A stretch of 10,991 nucleotides of DNA from CAYTSA01 sp964440345 (GTDB lineage Bacteria; Desulfobacterota; Desulfovibrionia; Desulfovibrionales; Desulfovibrionaceae): the NCBI GenBank assembly GCA_964440345.1, contig CAYTSA010000116.1:1-10991 (forward strand), in the 5' to 3' direction. Shown here in pieces: positions 1-7,875 of the stretch. Below the pieces are notes generated by a model. It was not told the origin of the DNA, searched no databases, and was given only the letters and a program-made list of their open reading frames with translations. A program made the translations under genes and the position numbers. Numbering within the stretch: the stretch's first letter is position 1; every line of letters begins with the position of its first letter.

Positions 1-2
1 GG

Positions 3-515
3 CGCCTGCCAGGCGGGCCAGTCCCGGCGGAATCCGGCGTTTGGGCGCGGGCTTATGATTATTTCGCCCAGGGAAAGATGGAGATGAAGGCCAAGGTGCT
101 CTCCGCCGTAACCGTGCTCAACCAGCGCGAATCCCCAGAGCTCAACCGCATCTCTCTGCGCCGCTGGTTGTTGGAAAGCGCTCTCTACCCCCAGGGACTG
201 TTGCCTGGAGGCCCGGTAACTTGGACGTCCATCGACACAGGCAGCGCGCTGGCGACGGTTACTGCAGACGGCCTTGCAGCGTCCATGGTCGCGCATTTCG
301 ACGAGCACGGACGCATGACGCACATGACAGCCGAGGAAGACGGGGACTTGACCACTCCGTATCACGGCTCGGGAGAGCATGTGCAGCGGAGTAACTGGCG
401 GCTCGTAGGCAACCAGATGATCCCCTACGATTTTACCATCTCAAGAATGGCTGACGGCGTATTGTATCCCTTCTGGGAGGGGCGCATCACGGAGATCCAC
501 TTCGTGAGCGAGTAG
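3..515 (+). CDS. 3' part of a DUF6544/DUF6920-like protein, start lies before the window
   Basis: The reading frame is open from the first complete codon at 3 to the TAG at 513-515, giving 170 visible residues. The first in-frame ATG (78) is not the true start: the residues before it, ending in YDYFAQGK, run smoothly into the conserved part GKMEMKAKVLSAVTV, and no ribosome binding site precedes it. Visible family-like segments are the G-x-M-x-x-K-x-L strand, the helix RRWLLESALYPQGLLPG, the strand HFDEHGRMTHM and the end segment YPFWEGRITEI. This pattern resembles uncharacterised proteins labelled DUF6544 or DUF6920, whose biochemical role is unknown. The gene is convergent with the antitoxin gene that ends at 584, and no clear terminator is seen in the 68 bp between them. 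The family assignment is from memory of the pattern and is moderately sure; the CDS itself is well supported. Confidence 0.72.
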   Translation, partial: RLPGGPVPAESGVWARAYDYFAQGKMEMKAKVLSAVTVLNQRESPELNRISLRRWLLESALYPQGLLPGGPVTWTSIDTGSALATVTADGLAASMVAHFDEHGRMTHMTAEEDGDLTTPYHGSGEHVQRSNWRLVGNQMIPYDFTISRMADGVLYPFWEGRITEIHFVSE

Positions 516-583
516 GCGTTGGGGATGGTCAAAGGAGGCGACGGGGCGAGTTGTAATATCAGGAGACGACGGGCGGGCCTGGC

Positions 584-796
584 TCACTCCAAAACGCGCA
601 TATCCTGCGCAACGCCTTCCAGCAGCTCAGCTTCTTCCGGCGCGGGATTTCCGGCCGCCAGCAAGGATTGCCGCCGCGCTTTTTCTGCAATGAGAGCAGA
701 TCGAGAGTCCGGAACCCATATGTTGAGCTGCCGCATTCCCTGTTGTTTCATGCGTTCGCGGTATGTCCGCGCCTTGTCTTGAGCGAGTGAGCTCAT
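584..796 (-). CDS. Orphan MazE-type antitoxin (DUF3018 family)
   Basis: This 70-residue protein has the hallmarks of the antitoxin MazE family also called DUF3018 (PF11455): a basic N-terminal helix (DKARTYRERMKQQG, 7-20), the core strand RQLNIWVPD (22-30) and the RRQSLLAA helix (41-48). The N-terminal part of such antitoxins binds the operator DNA and the C-terminal tail wraps the MazF endoribonuclease. The start is set by a strong Shine-Dalgarno, GAGGAGGT, five bases before the ATG. In this family mazF normally follows at once, often overlapping the stop. Here only about 70 bp separate the stop from the convergent neighbour and none of the three frames shows a MazF start, so the antitoxin stands alone. 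It may be a relic, or it may act in trans on another toxin. The family call is firm; the function is inferred. Confidence 0.82.
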   Translation of the reverse strand: MSSLAQDKARTYRERMKQQGMRQLNIWVPDSRSALIAEKARRQSLLAAGNPAPEEAELLEGVAQDMRVLE

Positions 797-850
797 AGCT
801 TACCTCCTCGATTACTAGTAACCACTTCGAAGGTATTTTGTAACTCTGTT
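797..850 (-). promoter_or_regulatory. Probable control region of the mazE-like gene, with palindromes
   Basis: The leader holds a perfect 10-bp palindrome, TTACTAGTAA (812-821), just upstream of the Shine-Dalgarno, and an 8-bp palindrome, CTTCGAAG (825-832). MazE proteins repress their own operons by binding palindromes in this position, so these are operator candidates. A possible promoter reads TTACAA, 17 bp, TACTAG on the minus strand, but both boxes match the consensus poorly. The palindromes are seen directly; their role is inferred. Confidence 0.35.
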
Positions 851-1125
851 CCTGGTAAGCGCTGGAAGATAAGGCGCAATTCTGGCTGCGCGAGTAGGGG
901 CGTCACCACCCCCCTCGGCTTCGCCTTCGTCCGCGATCCAAGCGCAACAAGCCGTGTTGGTCTGCGCCGCCTCGTCGTCTTATGGATTGCCATATGACGT
1001 CTGCCCCCTGCGCCGCTTTGCGGCTTCGGGGATCAGGCTGGCGCAGCCCCGCGGCTCACTGGGTTCGCCGTCGCCTTCGGCTTGGGGCTGCTCACCTTTC
1101 TCGGGCGCGAGATGGCGTTGGTGCG
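851..1125. other. Non-coding GC-rich stretch with no recognised gene
   Basis: Between the antitoxin leader and the dnaK terminator I see no gene that I would defend. Several frames are open by chance because the DNA is GC rich. Small hairpins occur at about 1012-1024 (GCCGC-TTT-GCGGC) and just beyond (GGCTG-GCG-CAGCC). The stretch could be decayed coding DNA or a repeat family, but nothing in it identifies either. Confidence 0.4.
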
Positions 1126-1163
1126 AAAAAAAACGCTCGGCCCGCTTTCGCGGACCGGGCGTT
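1126..1163 (-). terminator. Strong intrinsic terminator of hrcA-grpE-dnaK
   Basis: Read on the minus strand, a 14-position GC-rich stem (one C/A mismatch and one G-T wobble) closes a GAAA tetraloop and is followed by eight uridines. It lies about 30 nt downstream of the dnaK stop codon, the expected place for the end of the operon. On the plus strand no T-run follows the stem, so it should act in one direction only. Confidence 0.93.
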
Positions 1164-1192
1164 GTGCAATCTAGGCGTCTTGACTGACCAGG

Positions 1193-3106
<1,914 letters not shown>

Positions 3107-3227
3107 ATAAACAATCCTCCTCGTTCCCGTGGTATCGTATCAGGGTGTGTTTTTTTGCGGTCAGTGTTCAGCATAATGCTTAATTCGCGTCCGTCCAGGG
3201 GGAGAACTTGAAATTGTGCAGAAAAAA
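3107..3227 (-). other. grpE-dnaK intergenic leader
   Basis: This 121-bp gap is long for an operon interior. It contains the dnaK Shine-Dalgarno (GGAGG, 9 bases before ATG), a T-run directly after the grpE stop and a short interrupted palindrome, AGCAT-A-ATGCT (3170-3180). No convincing promoter or heat-shock box was found on the minus strand. An extra promoter or mRNA processing site for dnaK is possible but unproven. Confidence 0.4.
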
Positions 3228-3800
3228 TTACTCGGCTTTGCTGACAATGACCTTTGCAGGCCGTAGCAACCGTTCGTTAAGCCGGTAGCCTTTCTGCATC
3301 ATGGCGGCGACGCGTCCAGGCTCCATGTCGTTTCTGGGGTCTTCGCCCACAGCTTCGTGGTTGTTGGGGTCGAACTCCTGGCCAGGCTCGCCCACCGGGA
3401 CCAGACCGTGGTTGCGCAAGGTTTCCAGAAACATTTTGCGGGTCATGTCCACGCCCAAGACCACGTCCTTGCAGGCTTCAATCTTGGCGCCGTGCTGCAG
3501 CGCCAGGTCCAGGTTGTCCAAAATGGGCAACAGGTCGGCCAGCACGTTTTCAGCGGCGTATTTGCGGAAGTCTTCTTGCTCGCGGTGCAGCCGTTTTTTG
3601 AAGTTGTCCATTTCGGCCAGGGTGCGCAGCCGTTCGTTGTCAGCTTGTTCCTTTTCGTCGCACACAGCGCAGAGCCGTTCCTTGCACAGGGCCAGAAGCT
3701 CTTCGTCTGTGAGTGTGACGTTCTGTTCGTTACCTGCGTCTGCAGACGCGCCAGGAGCCTGGTGATCCTGTTCTGCATGTTCGTTGTGTTCGTCAGGCAT
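3228..3800 (-). CDS. grpE: GrpE, nucleotide exchange factor of DnaK
   Basis: GrpE dimers release ADP from DnaK and act as a thermosensor in the chaperone cycle. I chose the ATG at 3800 (190 aa), because AGGAGG lies ten bases upstream; an in-frame TTG at 3827 would put the Shine-Dalgarno inside the coding sequence. Domains in order: a disordered acidic N-terminus (1-30), a long coiled-coil helix (about 32-85, with LRTLAEMDNFKKRL), the helical dimer bundle (LADLLPILDNLDLALQ, 87-102), and the C-terminal beta domain with the signature QEFDPNNHEAV (141-151) and LLRPAKVIVSK (178-188) that contacts DnaK. Three cysteines cluster at the start of the coiled coil (Cys39, Cys44, Cys47), uncommon for GrpE in general. 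It lies 53 bp after hrcA and upstream of dnaK, so all three are probably co-transcribed. Confidence 0.98.
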   Translation of the reverse strand: MPDEHNEHAEQDHQAPGASADAGNEQNVTLTDEELLALCKERLCAVCDEKEQADNERLRTLAEMDNFKKRLHREQEDFRKYAAENVLADLLPILDNLDLALQHGAKIEACKDVVLGVDMTRKMFLETLRNHGLVPVGEPGQEFDPNNHEAVGEDPRNDMEPGRVAAMMQKGYRLNERLLRPAKVIVSKAE

Positions 3801-3853
3801 AGAGTATGAGCCTCCTTTGGGCGGCAATTTTGCAATCTGTATAATGCAGCTGT

Positions 3854-4900
3854 TCAGAAACGATTCTTGAGCAGGGAAGTAAGCGCGTTGGCGATGGTGT
3901 CAACCACCGGAACCACTTTTGCGTAGTTCATGCGCACAGGTCCGATGACGCCGATGACGCCGTGTTTGCGGCCGTCTCCTCCGTAACGTGTTGATATCAC
4001 GCTGCATTCTGCCAGGTCGCGGAGGTCTGCTTCGTGGCCGAAGGTAATGGAGACGCCTTGTTCTGCGATGGCGTTTTCCAGGAGGTCCAGGAGCTGCGAC
4101 CGTTCTTCCAGCAAGCGGAGGACTTCCTGCAGCCGGGTCATGTCCGAGAATTCCACGTGGTCGAACATGTAGGAAGCGCCGTCCACGTAGACTTCGCGTT
4201 CGGACAGGTCCTCAAAGGCCAGCCGGGCCAGCAGCAGAGCGCGTCCGTACAGTTTTTTCAGATTCTGCTGCATGGAGCGGTATTCCTGCATGACCAGCCG
4301 CCTGGCTTCGGACAGTGTTTTGCCGCGGTAGTGGTCGTTCAGGTAGTTGCTAAAGGTGATCAGGTCGTCCCGGGTCAGGTCTGTGTCTGCCGGGACGAGC
4401 TTATTCTCGACAATGCCGCCTTCGAGCACCAGCACCACAAGGACCAGGCCGGGTTTGACCAGGGAAAAGTCAAGGGACCGCCAGCGGACTTCGTCGTGTC
4501 CAGGGGCGATGATCATGGAGACCTGCCGGGAAACCGAGGAGAGCAGCCGCGAGGCTTGGCTGAGCATTTTGGAAAGCTCATAGCCGGCTGCGGTGAGGTG
4601 TGCGTTTATGGTTTCCTGCTCATCTGGGGTGAGCGGCTGCAATTGCAGGGCGTTGTCCAAATAGAAGCGGAAAGCTTTCGGCGTGGGCGCCCGGCCGGCC
4701 GAGGTGTGCGGCTGGTCCAGATAGCCCTTTTCCGTCAGGTCGGCCATGGTGTTGCGCATGGAGGCCGGTGAGAGCTTGAGCGAGGATTTTTTGGCCACGG
4801 TGCGGGAGCCCACAGGCGCAGCCGTGACAATGTAGTCCTCGACAATAATATTGAGGACGTCTATTTCCCGACTGGACAGGTTGTGGATTTCCTGGTTCAT
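3854..4900 (-). CDS. hrcA: HrcA, heat-inducible transcription repressor
   Basis: HrcA represses class I heat-shock operons by binding the CIRCE inverted repeat, and its activity depends on GroEL in the organisms studied. The ATG at 4900 gives 348 residues, the usual family length; the open frame extends further upstream but has no other ATG and runs into the operator and promoter. No clear Shine-Dalgarno precedes this ATG. The N-terminal winged helix includes SREIDVLNIIVEDYI (10-24), PVGSRTVAKKSSLKLSPASMRN (29-50) and the wing HTSAGRAPTPKAFRFYLD (65-82), all strongly conserved. A GAF-like dimerisation region follows (about 105-330), ending in VIGVIGPVRMNYAKVV. It is the first gene of hrcA-grpE-dnaK, as in many bacteria, and is likely autoregulated through the site at 4971-4997. 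Confidence 0.97.
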   Translation of the reverse strand: MNQEIHNLSSREIDVLNIIVEDYIVTAAPVGSRTVAKKSSLKLSPASMRNTMADLTEKGYLDQPHTSAGRAPTPKAFRFYLDNALQLQPLTPDEQETINAHLTAAGYELSKMLSQASRLLSSVSRQVSMIIAPGHDEVRWRSLDFSLVKPGLVLVVLVLEGGIVENKLVPADTDLTRDDLITFSNYLNDHYRGKTLSEARRLVMQEYRSMQQNLKKLYGRALLLARLAFEDLSEREVYVDGASYMFDHVEFSDMTRLQEVLRLLEERSQLLDLLENAIAEQGVSITFGHEADLRDLAECSVISTRYGGDGRKHGVIGVIGPVRMNYAKVVPVVDTIANALTSLLKNRF

Positions 4901-4970
4901 GGCTGCTATGGTGTTGCTCGTCAGGCTTTGGTTTGTTGTGGTGAGCGTATTGTATCTGACTGCGGCAACA

Positions 4971-4997
4971 TTGGCTCTTTTCTTTGCAGAGTGCCAG
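4971..4997 (-). promoter_or_regulatory. Degenerate CIRCE-like HrcA operator
   Basis: The plus strand reads TTGGCTCTT, nine bases, GAGTGCCAG. Compared with the CIRCE consensus (TTAGCACTC, N9, GAGTGCTAA), the left arm matches 6 of 9 and the right arm 7 of 9, with exactly the canonical spacer. The two arms are also largely complementary to each other (six of nine positions). The position, at the expected transcription start and upstream of hrcA, is the usual one for CIRCE. The arms are seen directly; HrcA binding is inferred. Confidence 0.6.
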
Positions 4998-4998
4998 A

Positions 4999-5027
4999 GA
5001 GTTAGCAACGGTGCATGGCCTTGTCAA
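4999..5027 (-). promoter_or_regulatory. Candidate sigma-70 promoter of hrcA-grpE-dnaK
   Basis: On the minus strand a perfect TTGACA -35 box (5022-5027) is followed after 17 bp by TAACTC (4999-5004), with a TG two bases upstream that makes an extended -10. The -10 hexamer itself is poor. Transcription from here would start inside or next to the CIRCE-like repeat, leaving a leader of roughly 90 nt before the hrcA ATG. Confidence 0.5.
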
Positions 5028-5144
5028 GCTTGGAGATTGTGAAAACAGCATAACAAGTTAAAAGCAATGATTATGTTGGCGGACAATTATTTTGCGCCGG
5101 CCGTTTGTTTTTGACTTTTGCCTGTAGCTAGGGGAGAGTGTTGT

Positions 5145-6191
5145 ATGGTCACTATCCAGTATTTGAAATCTGGGGGTTCATCCCGGGCGCGGACGTCAAA
5201 AAAGCGTTTGCTGTGCGTGACGCTGGGCGACCCAGACGCTTTGGGGCCGGAGCTGGCGTGCCGTGAGCTTGGCAAGAGCAAGGGCCAGGATTGGGAGCGG
5301 ACCATTTTGCTCATCGGTCCGGAATCCTCCCTGCGTTGGCATTGCCTTAACCAGAGATTGAATCTTTTCTGGACCCGTCTGGATTGTCTGCCCGTGGCCG
5401 GCGACCTGCCCTTGGGGCGGGGGGTTTTTTTGTACGAGCCGGAGGAGTTGCGCGCTTATATCCCCGCGCCGGGCAAGGGCAGGGTGGAAGGCGGCCGGGC
5501 GGCGGGGGTGAGCCTGGAAACCGCCTGCCAGCTGGCCATGCAGCACATAGCCGCGGCAGTTGTCACCATGCCGCTGAGCAAATCTTTACTCCGCGAGGCG
5601 GGATATCTGTTTCCGGGCAACACAGAGTTTTTGGCGCATCAGGCGCGCATGGACCCGGAAGAGGTGTGCATGCATTTGGCCGGGCCCACCTTGCGGGTCA
5701 GCCTGGTGACCACGCATCCGCCCATCCGCCAAGTTCCTGAGCAGATCACGGTATCCAAAATAGTACGTTGCCTGGAGCTGACGAGCGAATGTCTCCTGCA
5801 GCAGGGGCTGGACGGGTCCATAGGCGTGTGCGGTTTGAACCCGCACGCCGGGGAGCAGGGACTGTTCGGCAGCGAGGAGTTGGAAATAATAGGCCCGGCT
5901 GTGGAGCTGGCCCGTGAGCATGGAGTGGCGGCAGTGGGGCCTCTGGCGGGCGACTCCATTTTCCGGCGGGCGGCCAACGGTGAATTTACAGCTGTGTTGG
6001 CCATGTATCATGACCAGGGGCTGGCGCCGCTGAAGCTGGCTGATTTTGGCAAAGCCGTGAACCTTACACTGGGGCTGCCCTTTGTGCGGACATCTGTAGA
6101 CCACGGCACGGGGTACGAGCTGGTGGGCAAAAATGCTGCAGACTCGTCCAGTTTTCGGGCGGCGCTGCGGATGGCGCATACGTTATCGTAA
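5145..6191 (+). CDS. pdxA: PdxA-family dehydrogenase (4-hydroxythreonine-4-phosphate dehydrogenase-like)
   Basis: PdxA oxidises 4-hydroxy-L-threonine phosphate with NAD in the DXP-dependent route to pyridoxal phosphate. The ATG at 5145 follows AGGGGAG by eight bases; the frame is open upstream only from a TTG without support. The 348-residue protein matches PF04166 throughout. The metal ligands are kept: His191 (VTTHPP), His234 (GLNPHAGE) and His289 (AMYHDQG), as are Lys297, Asn306 and Arg315 of the substrate pocket and the segment RTSVDHGT. Two conserved sites deviate: the N-terminal motif is TLGDPDALGPE (26-36) where GDPxGIGPE is usual, and GHTE is GNTE (158-161); the lost His corresponds to substrate-binding His136 of E. 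coli PdxA. It also has about 20 extra N-terminal residues. It leads an operon with HyuA-like and deacetylase-like genes, so a related substrate rather than PLP synthesis is possible. Confidence 0.88.
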   Translation: MVTIQYLKSGGSSRARTSKKRLLCVTLGDPDALGPELACRELGKSKGQDWERTILLIGPESSLRWHCLNQRLNLFWTRLDCLPVAGDLPLGRGVFLYEPEELRAYIPAPGKGRVEGGRAAGVSLETACQLAMQHIAAAVVTMPLSKSLLREAGYLFPGNTEFLAHQARMDPEEVCMHLAGPTLRVSLVTTHPPIRQVPEQITVSKIVRCLELTSECLLQQGLDGSIGVCGLNPHAGEQGLFGSEELEIIGPAVELAREHGVAAVGPLAGDSIFRRAANGEFTAVLAMYHDQGLAPLKLADFGKAVNLTLGLPFVRTSVDHGTGYELVGKNAADSSSFRAALRMAHTLS

Positions 6192-6207
6192 CTTCAGGAG
6201 TGAGAGC

Positions 6208-7857
6208 ATGTATTTAGGCATTGACGTTGGCGGGACTCATACGGACGCTGTGGTGGTTGACCACGGGGAGGTTGTGGCTTCTTGCAAGGTGGTGACGAAC
6301 CACGATAATTTGCTTGTATCCGTGCGGGCGGCGCTGGACGACGTGATGGCCAGCCTGCGGCAGGAGCGCATAGAGCGCGTAAATCTTTCCACCACGCTTT
6401 CCACCAACGCCATTGTGGAACACAAGAACGAGGAAGTGGGCGTGCTTGTCAGCTCTGGTCCAGGCATAGACCCGGAGCATTTTCGCGTGGGCCGCAGCTA
6501 CTACGCCATAGACGGGTTCATGGACCACCGGGGTTTTGAGGTGGCGTCCCTGGACGAAGAAAATCTGGAAGAATCCATTGCCTGCTGCAACGAACTGGGG
6601 CTGCGGGTGTTTGCGGCGGTGGGGAAATTTTCCACCCGAAACGCAGCTCACGAGCGGTTGATCCGCGACCGCATAGGGAAAGAAGCCGACTTCGTGTCCA
6701 TGGGGCACTCCATGTCCGGCCTGCTGAATTTTCCGCGCCGGGTCGCCACTGCGTATTACAATGCATCAGTGTGGCGGCTGTTCAAAACATTTGCGGACGC
6801 CATAGCCGAGTCTGTCAAGGAACACAACCTGCAAGCCTCTGTGAACATATTGAAGGCCGACGGGGGGACTATGCCCCTTTCCATGGCCCGGCTGCGGCCT
6901 GTGGAGTCCATTCTCTCCGGCCCGGCCGCCAGCGTCATGGGCGTTATTGCTTTGTGCGACGTTTCCGAGGACTGCATCATTCTGGACATAGGCGGCACCA
7001 CCACGGACATTGCCGTCTTTGCCTCAGGCGCGCCGGTGGTAGAGCGCGACGGGGTGCATGTAGGGTCTTACCCCACATTGGTGCAGGGTCTCGACGCCAG
7101 GTCCATTGGCATTGGCGGCGATTCGCGGCTAAGCGTGGTCGCCGGCAAGGTGCAGGCAGGGCCGGAGCGGCTGGGGCCGTGCATGGCCAAAGGAGGCAAG
7201 GAGCCGGCATTGATGGACGCCATGAACTACCTGAACTTCTCCAGTCTGGGCGACAAGCAGGCCTCCCGCAAGGGCGTGGAGCGCCTGGCCGCGCTGTGGG
7301 ACATGTTCCCGGACAAGCTGGCGCGCCAGGCAGTGGACTACGCTGTGCAGGCGATAAAAACAGGAGTGGACGGCATGCTGGCCGACCTGAACGCCAAGCC
7401 GGTCTACACCATTCACGAGCTGCTCAAGGGCGCGACAATAGACCCGCGCAAGGCGTACATTATGGGCGGGCCAGCCAAGGTGTTTGCCCGCAAGCTGAGC
7501 GAGGCCATGGGCCGTGACGTGGAAGCGCCCGAACACTACGACGTGGCCAACGCCGTAGGCGCGGCTCTGACACGGACCACCATGGATATGGAGCTTTTTG
7601 CGGACACGGAAAAGAAGATCGTCTTCATCCCCACGCTGGGCGTGGAAAAACGCATCACCGCGTCGTACAACCTGGACAACGCCGTGGAAGACGCGCGGCA
7701 GGCCCTGGCGGAACAGCTGGAGCAGCTGGGCCTGGGCCGGCTGGCCGGAGATATAGCCGTGAGCGAGGCAAACTCCTTCAATATGGTGGATTTTTTCGGC
7801 TCATCGGGAAAGAACATCCGTGTGAAATGCCAGGTGAAGCCGGGGATTTCGCGGTAA
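6208..7857 (+). CDS. Stand-alone HyuA-type hydantoinase/oxoprolinase family protein
   Basis: The family contains ATP-dependent enzymes that open cyclic amides (N-methylhydantoinase, 5-oxoprolinase) and the acetone carboxylase beta subunit. The ATG at 6208 has CAGGAG seven bases upstream and directly opens the motif MYLGIDVGGTHTDAV; the frame is open further back into pdxA without support. The 549 residues hold the N-terminal domain (about 3-165, PF05378) and the main ASKHA-fold ATPase domain (about 185-455, PF01968). ATP-site motifs are GIDVGGTHTD (4-13), SGPAAS (237-242), DIGGTTTD (260-267), GIGGDS (301-306) and GGPAKVFA (420-427). It is shorter than typical HyuA (650-700 residues) because the C-terminal domain is reduced, and no hyuB is adjacent. 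Gaps of 16 nt to pdxA and 18 nt to the deacetylase gene argue for one transcript. The family is certain; the substrate is unknown. Confidence 0.9.
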   Translation: MYLGIDVGGTHTDAVVVDHGEVVASCKVVTNHDNLLVSVRAALDDVMASLRQERIERVNLSTTLSTNAIVEHKNEEVGVLVSSGPGIDPEHFRVGRSYYAIDGFMDHRGFEVASLDEENLEESIACCNELGLRVFAAVGKFSTRNAAHERLIRDRIGKEADFVSMGHSMSGLLNFPRRVATAYYNASVWRLFKTFADAIAESVKEHNLQASVNILKADGGTMPLSMARLRPVESILSGPAASVMGVIALCDVSEDCIILDIGGTTTDIAVFASGAPVVERDGVHVGSYPTLVQGLDARSIGIGGDSRLSVVAGKVQAGPERLGPCMAKGGKEPALMDAMNYLNFSSLGDKQASRKGVERLAALWDMFPDKLARQAVDYAVQAIKTGVDGMLADLNAKPVYTIHELLKGATIDPRKAYIMGGPAKVFARKLSEAMGRDVEAPEHYDVANAVGAALTRTTMDMELFADTEKKIVFIPTLGVEKRITASYNLDNAVEDARQALAEQLEQLGLGRLAGDIAVSEANSFNMVDFFGSSGKNIRVKCQVKPGISR

Positions 7858-7875
7858 GAATAAGGAATATGTACA

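Noticed and set aside
516..583. A DLRDAP-like string antisense to the end of the first gene, reminiscent of MazF.
   Set aside because: It is the reverse complement of a well-supported coding end, has no MazF N-terminus or start codon, and is too short; taken as coincidence.
793..993. A 66-codon Arg-rich frame on the minus strand whose TGA overlaps the mazE ATG.
   Set aside because: The overlap is attractive, but the start has no convincing ribosome binding site, the last codons encode only the mazE Shine-Dalgarno region, the composition is that of random GC-rich DNA and no family is recognisable.
3207..3212. CTTGAA, a possible sigma-32 -35 box in the grpE-dnaK gap.
   Set aside because: It lies on the plus strand, pointing away from dnaK, and no matching -10 box was found on either strand.
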